A DNA stretch of 64,000 nt from Dipteris shenzhenensis. Taxonomy: Eukaryota > Polypodiophyta > Polypodiopsida > Gleicheniales. Every line of letters begins with the position of its first letter. Positions within the stretch are counted from its first letter, which is position 1. Below are positions 42,966-52,649 of this stretch, in pieces. Below the pieces are notes generated by a model. That model saw only the letters and a list, made by a program, of their open reading frames with translations. It was not told the DNA's origin and did not search any database. A program made the position numbers and the translations under genes. The stretch lies in the NCBI GenBank assembly GCA_047967505.1, contig CM106541.1; one strand, given 5' to 3'.

Positions 42966-43784
42966 CATGTAAGGCGAGGAGAAGCCAATGAGCAATAGGA
43001 TAGGTGAAAAACACAGCCGAGGTGTGGAATTGGCAAAAAGGCCTAAGACATGCATTGTAGGTTAACCGATGCTGAATCTCAAACTGACACATTGGCTGAT
43101 GAGGTGGCATGCAAATCTGCCCCAATCAGCATGGCCTATTGGTCCAACTAAATATGGATCTCTGCATCCTTGCACCAGAACAAACAGGGAGAAGGAAAAG
43201 GCAGAGGCAAGAAACATGAGTATCATGTCACATCCTGTTGGGTGACATGCTCTGCTTACTAGCCCAGTCCCCCTCCTGCTGACTGAGATGATGTTTGGCT
43301 GCTGCTCCTCAGGATACACTTACTGCTGCTGATGCTGGAGGCTTTCTCGGTAATCGGATTGTAGAGGAAGCATGTCATTCCAACAGGAGATTCCAAGGAT
43401 GAACTCATAAAAAATTTGTGTAGATGCAACGAGAAAGAAGATCTGATCGTTCAGCCTGCTATTATCCATAAGCCCCCTACCTCCTACGGGTTTAGAAATA
43501 AAGCAGCTCTTTTCGTTCATGAAAATGCTTTCTGTTTGCCATAGGCAAGGTATCAGCTATCGACATTCGGAGGGCACAAAACATGACGTACTGCACCAGC
43601 AGAAAACGAACCAACCCTTTAAAAAGAAAGAATAAGATAGCGCACTCGACCGGGAAGCAGCAACTGAAAGGGAATAAAAACGACTACAGCTCTGTAATTG
43701 CACTTTCATTATGGTCCCTATTGTCATGCCAATTACAATATCAGGATCAAAAAAGACATGTAGTCACGAGGTAGAAGAGCTCAC
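42966..43784. other. Distal intron 1 next to exon 1, non-coding
   Basis: About 820 bp between the truncated copia LTR and the splice donor of exon 1. No supportable ORF, RNA gene or repeat recognised. Confidence 0.5.
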
Positions 43785-44212
43785 CAGTCCTTTTTAAGAC
43801 GCTGAGGGGCATCCACCATCCATTCTGGAAACATGAACTGTTGCTTAAACCACTGTCGAGCTTTACTTCCTTTGAGCTTCGTGGCTTCTTGCAATCCAGC
43901 GATGCCGCCCTCCTCGGAACGAGCGTCCCCCTCCACACTAGCCGAATCTCCATAGAGAAGCAGATCACCTGTGCCGACTACGGAATCTGCGTACTGCCTC
44001 TCGACTTCGGTCTGATCGGAGATAGGGTCATCCGCAAACTCAGCAGAAGAGTGAGGGACGAAAGCCGAGACGACGTGACGGGCGTGCTGCTGCAGGTCAC
44101 GCCGGCTTTGAATTTGGCGCTGGAGGGCGAGGTCCCGACGTTTTTGTTGGTCGGAGAGGAGACGTTTGTGGACGCGGGTGGAAGGAGGCCGGGAAGGCTC
44201 AAGTTCAGCCAT
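43785..44212 (-). CDS. SNUPN: Snurportin-1 homologue, exon 1 (importin-beta-binding region)
   Basis: Snurportin carries m3G-capped spliceosomal U snRNPs from cytoplasm to nucleus together with importin-beta. The ATG at 44212 opens MAELEPSRPPS; no upstream in-frame ATG fits better. Residues of about 20-50 (QQKRRDLALQRQIQSRRD, then QQHARHVV) match the importin-beta-binding helix of snurportin (ERRRRLLELQ..RLDYVNHARRLA). A variable acidic linker follows, and the exon closes with FMFPEWMVDAPQRLKKD and TG of a Trp codon, like LMLSEWLIDVPSDLGQEW in vertebrates. The donor is GTGAGC at 43784. 428 bp; it joins exon 2 (14478) in phase. Confidence 0.94.
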
Positions 44213-44557
44213 GGGAGCTCTGAGAAGCGTTCTGTATTCAAAGCTATTACAGCCTCTGTATTCAAAGCAGACGATCCGCCATAACCAACCTCCCTCTGAG
44301 CTCTGCCAAAATTCAAAAAGCTGGGACGAGAGAGATGATGCCTACGTGGCTGTCCACCTCCACGTGGCAAAAGCAATCCCATGCTGCCATGTGCCATCTG
44401 CTGACTTGGACACCTGTCGTCACCCTTTTTAGTCTTGCCCCGCTAGGGGCAGGCTATAACAACGAGAAAGTTGCTTACTAAGGTGCTCGTCTAAAGCGCA
44501 CTTGCTAAGCGTCGATTTTACAAAGTTTCTAAAGAAGAAATTGAAGTCTCGATTACG

Positions 44558-44590
<33 letters not shown>

Positions 44591-44620
44591 AAGCTGAGCT
44601 TAATTTGTTGTAGGTATTAC
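44213..44620 (-). promoter_or_regulatory. Putative snurportin promoter and 5' UTR
   Basis: About 400 bp upstream of the start codon. It contains a G-box CACGTGGC at 44361-44368 and TACGTGGC at 44343-44350, about 130-155 bp before the ATG, and a (CT)n run at 44562-44590 (GA-rich on the sense strand), a feature often seen near plant transcription starts. A TATA box is not obvious. No transcript data, so this is inference. Confidence 0.4.
44562..44590. repeat. (CT)n microsatellite
   Basis: About 14 CT units, upstream of snurportin exon 1. Confidence 0.95.
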
Positions 44621-45180
44621 TAAAACCATTGTTCTATTTTAAAGTAGAGATGAAGTTGGTTGTAGCTCATTTCTAGAACTCGTAGCATTTTGTTGTTGCA
44701 AAGACCATTTGGGACTGCTCCAAAAATGGTATTGCCGTTAAGGACGATCAATTCAAGGGAAGGAAGATCATTGCACGTAGAAGAACTTTTGCCATCCAGC
44801 TCATTGAAACTCAAATCCAGAGATACAAGGGTTTTGAGTGTTCCCAACTATAAAATTCATGGAAAAGTTTATGTATCTAACATGTTGAAACCTTGCAAAA
44901 CCGTCCCACGTTGTGAATTCGAGTTCTGAGTCAACGAGAGAGATAGCATTGACCTAGCTTATCAACGCATCTCTTCCACATGTGATCCCATTCCAAGTAC
45001 AATAGTTTTCTCTAGTACTAAACACCCACGAAGCGAGAACCACGCTAGGATTGTTCTCCATGACGTTATTTCTGAAGTCTAAGAGTACATCCACATCCGC
45101 AGCAAGCGCTGCAGGGAATGGGCATACAAGCAACAGCAATGAGAGAATATGACGGATAGCCGGAATGGGGCATAAGGCTA
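44620..45180 (-). pseudogene. LRR receptor-like protein fragment
   Basis: The minus strand reads a hydrophobic leader-like stretch (LLLLVCPFPAALAA) and an LRRNT_2-like block (VDVLLDFRNNVMENNPSVVL, ASWVF..NYCTWNGITCGR) at 45139-44960. After broken frames come leucine-rich repeats (LKTLVSLDLSFNELDG, LPSLELIVLNGNTIFG, MLRVLEMSYNQL) at 44847-44640. It begins with no usable ATG and is cut on the right, where the copia element starts. It is only the N-terminal part of an LRR receptor gene, without kinase or transmembrane part. Confidence 0.65.
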
Positions 45181-45359
45181 TTCAGGTTAAATTATTCACG
45201 ACCAAGATAGAGTAATCTTGAGATATGGAAGTGAGCTCCAACAATATGAAGAAGCAAGGTCGATGGTGGCTACAGATAATTTCTTGGTTTTGAAGGGAGT
45301 GACATTGTCGGGCGTAAGAGTGTGTAGATAAGTCCTTGAGTGGTACATTTGATGCAAAG

Positions 45360-46800
45360 GTTCTTGGCCCAATGCCAAGCTCATGAAGATGCTGAATAAG
45401 ATGTTCCTTACCCAAAGCTTTGGTGAAGATGTTAGCACAGTTCTTCTCAGTGCAACAGTACTCCAGATCAACGATCTCATCTTGGATCAGCTCCCGTACA
45501 TAGTGGTACTGAATCTCAATGTGCTTTGTTCTTAGAGATGGCCATGCAACTTTGGTTGTTGCACCTTAGTAATGTAGGCTGTCTTACTATAACTCCTATG
45601 TTTGCCAAGATCCTTCCAAGCCAAAATGCGTCGCATGCAACAAAACAAGGTGCCTTGCAAGTACTATGCTTCTATAGAAGAGAGGGCCACTGTGGGTTGC
45701 TTCTTGCTTACCCAAGAACAAATCCTAGATCTAAGTAAGAAGCAATATCCAGAAACCGACTTTCTGGAGTCAACGTCACCTGCCCAATCCGAGTTGCAGT
45801 AGCCAATCAAGGAATCTCCTGATGTATAAGTGATGCCATAGTCAAGAGTTCCTTTGAGGTACTTAAGAACTTGCATGCCTACATTCCAATGGCTCTCTCA
45901 GGGGATTCAAGAACCTGCTTAAGACACCAACAACAAAACTAATGTCAAACCTGGTATTGCAAAGAACTTCCCACCAGCCTTCTGTACTTCTTGATGTTGA
46001 CCAATGGTGAGGCATCCTTTGTAGAAAGCCTTGCATTCACCTCCACGGGTGTAACCACATGCTTGCACTCAATCATGTTGAATGCCTTCAGAATCTCTTG
46101 AGCATACTTTTGTTGAGAGATGAAGATTTTACCCGTCTCTTACCAAATCTCAATCCCCAAACATTAGTGTAGGAGCCCCAAATGTATCATTTCAAATTCA
46201 AAGCTCAATAGCTGGCGTGTTTGCTAGGTCATCTTCTCATGGTCACCTGTAATGACAAGACCATCCACATACAAGACTATTACAAGTTCTTTTCCATCTT
46301 GCTTCATTACATAGAGGTTAGCATCTGAAGCACTTCTCAGAAAACCACAGTTTATGAAAAAATTATCTATCCTTTGATACCATGCTCATGGGGCCTATTT
46401 CAGCCCGTATAACGCCATCACACTTTATTTTGTAAATGGGGCAACTCAAAACCTGGTGGTGGCTTATCTACATACACCTCCTCCTTGAAAAACTACCCAT
46501 TTGTTATGAGCAGCGATAGCAAGCACCGTACGAATAGTGGCCATTCTGGCTCCGCGTGCAAAAGTTTCACTTACATCAAAACCTTCCACCTGTGAGAAGC
46601 CTTATGCAACAAGATGAGCTTTATACTTTTCTAGACTATCATCAGCTTTATATTTGGCTTTCCATACCCACTTTGTACCAATTACCTTTCTCTTTGTAGG
46701 TCGACTTACAAGTTCCTAAGTGTCGTTCTTCGTTATGTTGTCATATTTTGACTGCATAGCCGCCTTCCATTTTGGATCTATCAATGCCTCCTCCAAGTTT
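45360..46800 (-). pseudogene. Copia reverse transcriptase and RNase H, broken
   Basis: RT pieces: WVWKAKYKADDSLEKYKAHL and GFSQVEGFD (46570-46690), and IVLYVDGLVITG at about 46245-46275, where the catalytic YVDD has become YVDG (codon GGT at 46260-46262). RNase H: VLKYLKGTLDYGITY, CNSDWAGDVDSRKSVSGYCF and WVSKKQPTVALSSIEA (45664-45876). The expected end ANIFTKALG lies near 45405-45435. Many stops and frame changes. Confidence 0.85.
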
Positions 46801-46879
46801 GTTGGCTCCTTGACTGTCTCTATAATCTTAGCCATCAAAGCCATGTTAACTATGAGATCAACAGATCGACGTTGCTCCT

Positions 46880-47860
46880 CTATTCTCTTTGATCTTCAAG
46901 GTCCATCGGGTTGTGGACTTCCTTGAATAGATTCTGGGTTCTAATCATCAAGAGCTGCTGCATCCCCCTTAGTTGTGGCTTTTGTTGTGGTGTGATTGGT
47001 GCAACATGCTGGATTTCTTGGTCCTCACTATCAGAGAACACCTCCTCCTTGATAGTTTCTTCATACTTTTGGGTCAGCAAATGGTGAGTTATTTCTTTCG
47101 ATGATGATGAAGTGGTTGGAACTATATCCACCATTGAGAGTGGTCACTCAACAAACACCACATCTCGGCTTATGATGATCTTCTTTGCCTCTACATCATA
47201 GAGTCGATAGGCCTTTGACTCCATGCTATATCCCAAGAAGTTACATTTCTTGCTCTTGGCATCTAGTTTGGTTCTTGCTGCATTCGGAATGTGTGCATAA
47301 CAATCACATCCAAATGTGTGCATAACAGTCACATCCAAATGTACGTAAATGAGAAATTGAAGGCTTCTTACCCGAGTAGGCCTCTTGTGGAGTCATCCCT
47401 TTGAGAGAACCTTTGTATAGCACCGATTGAGAATATAGATTGCTATATTTATTGACCTAGCCCAGAATGTGTTGGGTAGCCCCTTTGCCTTCAACATGCA
47501 GCGTCCCATCTCAACGACTGTTCGGTTCCAACGTTCTACAACAGTATTTTGTTGAGGTGCATGGCTAGCAGTAAGTTGCCGCTTTATGCCATGCTCATTG
47601 CAATACTTGTCAAATTCCTTTGACATGAACTCTCCTCCTCGCCCGACGTGAAACTTTTTGACCTTCTTTCCTGTTTCATTTTCTACAAGCTTGTGCCACA
47701 ATTTAAACTTTTCAAGAGCTTGAGCCTTCTCCTGAAGGAAATACACCCACATCTTTCTACTATAATTGTCGACTATCCGCATAAAGTAGAGAGATCCACC
47801 CAAAGCAATAGTAGACATCTTACCTCAGAGATCAGCATGTACCAGCTCTAGAGGTGCCTT
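46880..47860 (-). pseudogene. Copia integrase, broken
   Basis: The integrase core is at 47393-47818: IVDNYSRKMWVYFL (D), VGRGGEFMSKEFDKYC (expected D replaced by G in the VGRGGEF block) and PQQNTVVERWNRTVVEM (E). Its C-terminal extension lies at 47144-47338 (GCDCYAHIP, FLGYSMESKAYRLYD). Frames change between the pieces. The altered second aspartate would abolish catalysis. Confidence 0.88.
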
Positions 47861-47863
47861 TGC

Positions 47864-49200
47864 TCAATTTATGTTCTCATGTGGAAATGGCTTCAAGGCT
47901 TGCTTGCCCATCAAGCAAGCTTCACATGGCTCCCACTTATTTGTGAGTGCAAGCAAATGTGCAACCATCCCTTTCTTTTGCATTTCCTTCAGCACAGCAT
48001 AGCCTATGTGGCCAAACTGCTGGTGCCAAAGCCTTCCTGTCTCCAAATTTGAATTGATTGAAAATGCATTGAGCTCATACAATAGAACCTGTGCCCACAA
48101 CATTTCCCTTTGCATCTCATATCTGGGCTTCAGGTTTTTTGAAGTGAACTTCAAGATCTTGATCAGTTATTGCGTCAACCAAAAGTAGATTTCTTTTGAT
48201 TTGTGGAACAAAAAGTACATCAGACAACTTCTTAGACTCACCATTAGCTGCCGCAACAAGTAACATGGTATTGGTCCCTTGAATTGCACATTTTGCATCA
48301 TTCCCAACCATAGCATTTGTGGGTTCTTATAGAGGCTAAAGAGAACTATACCATTCTCTCATACTTGTCATGTGTCGGGTTGCACCACTATCCAATACCC
48401 ATGAAGTGTTGCTTGGTGAAGACTGAGCCGTGGAGCACATCTCATCAATAGCCACAAATAGCTCGAGCTCAACTTCAGCATTGTTGATAGTGTCCTTGCC
48501 CTTCCATGAAGCTTTCAAGGTCTCGTTCTTCTCATTGTATTGCTTCTTTCTGCAGTCTTTTGTAGCATGACCTTTCTTGCTGCAATAGTAAACACAATTT
48601 TCTTATTTGGCTTCTTCGTTTCTGAAGACTTGGCGCTTCTCCCTTTGGTAATAGTAGTGAAAAAAGCATTGCTTCCACCATCACGACTCTTCGGTCGCAT
48701 CTCCTCCTCAAGTAGCAACGCATAAAACTCTTCAAAATTAAGTGCAGGAGTTCAAACTTGAGTGTTGAGTGTAGTTACCAGACTGTAAGATTTCTATGAA
48801 AGAATTTGAATGCACCTCCGAGCTAGCTCTTCACTAGTCTTTGCAATGCCCACAGCAGCCATTTAATCACGTAGATTCTTCATCCTCATGATGAATGTCT
48901 CAACAGTCTCCCCTTTTGCAAGCTTTTCGGCAGCAAGTTGATTTTCCAAATTTTGAATCCAAGTCTGATTGCGGGTCTCATACTGATTCTTCAAGATGTT
49001 CCAAGCCGTGGATGCATTGGATGTGTGGTTAACCAACGTAAGCATTGAATCAGATACACTTGTGACGATGGTGCAAATTGTATTAGCATTGCGTCACTTC
49101 CATGCTCGAAGAAGAGTAGCATCAAGAGGAATTATGTTGCTAGATTTGCAGGATCGGCAATGCCAACTGGTTCTGGATCACTCCTGAGAATGGTTTCTAG
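47864..49200 (-). pseudogene. Copia gag, protease and GAG-pre-integrase, broken
   Basis: A UBN2-type gag part (TAWNILKNQYETRNQT, AKGETVETFIMRMKNL) is at 48863-49045. A knuckle, CVYYCSKKGHATKDC, at about 48548-48592 has one residue more than usual between its first two cysteines. The protease WVLDSGATRHMT is at about 48365-48400. The GAG-pre-integrase domain (LWHQQFGHIGYAVLKEMQ, CEACLMGKQ) is at 47880-48050. Frames are discontinuous. Confidence 0.85.
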
Positions 49201-50125
49201 CAGCTCATATGAGTCTAGAATTACACTCATCTTAGAGTGTAGTTTGTACCATCAAGTTTTCCTACCATGAAGGCGGGTAGTCAAATGTGAATCATTGGAG
49301 TAGGAGCAGCAACAGCTGCAGATACTCCAGAAGTTCCACTAGGAGTGGCCATCACACCAAGTGCTAAAGCTTTGTTGCAACTGAGTTTCCTGCACTATCG
49401 CTGCTCAAAGCACCTAGTGCTCTGATAACATATGGAAATATGATGCAACGGAGAGAGTGTTTGACAACAACGATAGTACAATAACCAAAGAATAGATACA
49501 ATAGAGCAAAATAAAATTTTCATATCACCAAATAAGATACAACTGATGGTGCTATCCCCCCGTGCGCTCTCCAGTAGAGCTTTGATGGGCGATCTAGACA
49601 GACTTTGGATGCAGAAGGACTTGAGGTTGGGGTATTGGCATTTGATCTAGAGGCTTGATAAGTGGCCTCCTTATATAGCCCTTTATAGTAGACTGATTCC
49701 ACCACACTGCTGGGCTGGCGGGGGCACATGCATATTGACTTAGCACATTGTGTGACTAATGGTGGCACATGTTTGCTTGAATTTTGCCACCGACCTAAGA
49801 CCATTGACCACCGACCACCATCGACCATGCGCGTGTAAGTAAATTCACATGTGAATGCTCGCGCACATGCAATGGAGGACATATCGCATAGGTTGGGGCC
49901 TATCGGCAGACCCCAAACCCCACTACTGGGGCGTTTCCCTCGAACCCCCAAGGAATATGTTGTTCCTTCTACCATCTCCTAAACATCAAACGGCCACCAT
50001 GAAACCTCATCTAGTGTCAAAACTAGGATCCTACCAATGCCCAGTGCTCACACCATGGCTTCTCCTCATAACGGGGGGCTTACAAAAGGGCACTATGGAA
50101 CATTGGTGCTAACATATAAGAGGTG

Positions 50126-50310
50126 GGCATTGCACATATGCCAACATTCTAAAGGTCTACCATCTCTCTGACATTATAAACATTGTTTGGCATAATAGAA
50201 TGCATCTCTGAACAGAGTTGGCCACCATAAGCCTACTTGTATTACTTTCTTGCTCATGATATCTCTTGAGAAATGGCGTGCTACAATTCCCTAATGAACT
50301 TCTGATAGTA
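50126..50310 (-). pseudogene. Ty3 integrase zinc-finger scrap
   Basis: The minus strand reads HFSRDIMSKKVIQVGLWWP, TLFRDAFYYAKQC, stop, CQRDGRPLE, the H2C2 block of a Ty3 integrase with an in-frame TAA between the two cysteines. No other part of this element was found nearby; 50310-50640 holds nothing recognisable. Confidence 0.7.
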
Positions 50311-50639
50311 TAGCTTGTTTCATCTTTTGATTACCTAATCTATGCCTCTTTTGTATAAAAATCATGCAATAATAAGAAATGATTTGCTTCAAAATGTTAG
50401 CTTTTTTCTTAGATACTTAGATATGTTTTAATAAACCATCAGTCATAAAAAGGAGCATCTGGTCATACTGGTCGTCATAGCTGAGTGAATGAATCTAAAA
50501 CTATTAATTGCATGGGTTGACACTACCACATTTTGTGCCTTCCAATGTAATTCTATAGTCTAGGATTTTGCTAGAGTTGCCTTGGAGACATACCAGCCTA
50601 AGAGAAATGTAAAACTAAGAAGAATAGGGTAGCAAGAGG

Positions 50640-50880
50640 TAGAAATGGTAGAGAGAATAGATAAAACTATCAAAAATGCAAAAATACTAATGCCGAAAAG
50701 AATGCAAAAATGGAGAAATACGAAAAAGAATGCAAAAATGTGGAAGAGAATGCGCAAAAATAAAAGACAATGCAAAAATATAAAAATGCGAAAAAGAATG
50801 TGGAAATGCGGAAAAGAACGTCGAAATGCGGAAAAGAATGTGATGCAAAAAAGAACGCAAAAATGCAGAAATGTGGACAT
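50640..50880. repeat. Degenerate short tandem repeat (ATGCAAAAATG-type)
   Basis: About 240 bp of irregular units of 20-30 bp built from AATGC(A/G)AAAATG and GGAAAAGAA words, leading into the purine-rich tract. Confidence 0.8.
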
Positions 50881-52628
50881 GTAGAAAAGAGAGAAAGAGA
50901 GGAAGAGGGAAAATAGAGTAAGAGGGAAAACAGAGTAAGGGAGGAAGAGAGATAGAGAGGAAGAGAGATAGAGAGGAAGAGAGAAAGAGAGGAACAAGCA
51001 TCAGATCAATGCTTGAGGCCTACATGAGGGACAATCAACAGAGTAAGGGAGGAAGAGAGATAGAGAGGAAGAGAGAAAGAGAGGAACAAGCATCAGATCA
51101 ATGCTTGAGGCCTACATGAGGGACAAGCATTCGGATCTAATCACTAAACATTGTTTGCATGCAAATCTTTGTCTTCCTTTCTAGTGAAGAGATTCTAAAT
51201 GCTTGTTCCATCATGTAGACCTATGCATGCTCTATTCTTATGAAAGAGAAGAGGGAAAGTGAGAAAAAAAGAAAGGAAAGAGAGGAGAAAAGAAAACAAG
51301 AGAGGAGAAGAAAAAGAGAGAAGAGAGGAGAGAAAGAGAGAGGAGAGGAGAGAAAGAGGAAAAGAAAGAGTGAGAGGAGAAAGAAAGAGGGAAGAGTATT
51401 GGATATCAATGCCCCACTCTCATGTAACTTCGTGGGAACTAGCTAACTCTACTTGTGAGCCCCCCTATATGAGGAGAAGGCATTTGAGTAGCTAGGTTCC
51501 CAATAGGTCCTACTTTAGACACCAGATGGAGGCCACTCGTGGTTTGATGGCTAGACGTCTTCGTATAGAGTTGGCACACTACCAATGAGGCTACATACTA
51601 GTGCAGGAAGTTATCCCATTACTGACCACATTGAGGGTAGATGGAGCATTTCTTGGGGCAGCCAATTCTTGGGCTACGGGGCCCGCTTGGGGCACCAGAT
51701 TATCCCGAATGGCTCTGGGCTAAACGGAGAACGTAGGTCAGTTGCTCTATGGAGAAAAAGAGAGAAGAAAAGGAGAAAAAAAAGAAGAGGTGAAGGAGAA
51801 AAGAAAAAGGAGAGGAGAAGGAAAGAGAGGGGAAGGAGAAAAGAAAAGAAGAGAGGGGATAGAAAGAGGGAGAACACAAAGAAAGAGGGAAAAGAGGAAG
51901 AGGGAAGACAAGAAGAGAGGAAGATGGAGAGAGGAAGAGAGGAACAGAGGAATGGGAAAGAGGAGAAAGAAAGAAAGAGAGAAGGAAAAGGGAAAGAGGA
52001 AGAGGAGAGGAAATAGGGAACGAGAGAAAGGGAAAAGAAGAGGGAAGAGAGAAAAGAGAAAGAGGAGAGGAAAGAGGGCAACATAGAAAGAAATAAAGGG
52101 AAGAGAGGCAAAAGATGATGAGGGAAAAAGAAGAGGGAAAAGAGGAACAGGGAAAGAGGAGAGAGAAAGAGAGAAAGAAAGAAAGGAAAGAGAGGAAAAA
52201 GAGGGGAAAAGAGATAGGAAGGATAGAAAGAGAGGAGAAAAGGGGAAAAGAAAAGAAGAGGGGAAGGAGAAAAGAAAACAATGGAGAGAAGAAGAAAAGA
52301 GAGGGGAAGCATAAAAGAAAAGAAGAAAGGGGATAGAAAGGGGCAGAGCAAAAAGAAAGAGGGAAAAGACGAAGACTAGGGAAGAGAGGAAGAGAGGAAG
52401 AGGGAGGAGGAAGAGAGGAAAGGGAAAGAGGAAGCGGAGAGAAAGAGGAAAGAGGAAGAGGAGAGGAAAGAGGCAAAGAGAGAAAGGGAAAGAAAGAGGG
52501 AAGAGAGGAAAGACAAAGAGAGGAAAGAGGGAAAGAGAGAAAGAAAGAATGGAAAGAGAGGAAAAAGAGGGGCAGGGAAAGAGAGAAAGAAAGAAAGGAA
52601 AGAGGGTAAAAAGAGGGAAAAAGAACAC
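50881..52628. repeat. Polypurine-rich region with long A/G tracts
   Basis: The plus strand is made mainly of GAAAGAG, GGAAGAG and GAGAAAG words, in blocks at 50881-50998, 51039-51090, 51240-51400 and above all 51748-52628, with few pyrimidines. A unit at 50931-51030 is repeated at 51039-51124, the second copy missing 16 bp. ORFs through this region are composition artefacts. The parts between blocks show no gene. Confidence 0.9.
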
Positions 52629-52649
52629 ATAATTACATTAAATGGTTTT

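Larger units (their letters stand above)
14479..43784 (-). other. Snurportin intron 1, 29,306 bp, filled with retrotransposons
   Basis: Bounded by a donor GTGAGC at 43784 (minus) and an acceptor TATGCAG at 14479. The flanking exons join in phase (TG|G) and reconstitute a continuous, conserved protein region. The intron contains L1 fragments, LINE C with nested Ty3-B, a Ty3 remnant with a nested small LTR element and L1-D, an L1 scrap, and a copia remnant. No second gene with intact exons was found inside it. Confidence 0.85.
45181..50125 (-). mobile_element. Ty1/copia element, decayed, with probable 5' LTR
   Basis: From right to left: a probable LTR (49429 to about 50125) with TATA-like CTATATAAGG near 49672-49681; a decayed primer site (TTATCAGAGCACTAGG) at 49413-49428; gag; protease; GAG-pre-integrase; integrase; RT; RNase H ending at about 45360. 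No matching 3' LTR was found left of 45181, where an LRR fragment begins, so that end is truncated or too diverged. Confidence 0.8.

Noticed and set aside
43841-44284. Plus-strand ORF of 147 codons opposite snurportin exon 1
   Set aside because: Antisense shadow; the minus strand carries the conserved protein and splice donor.
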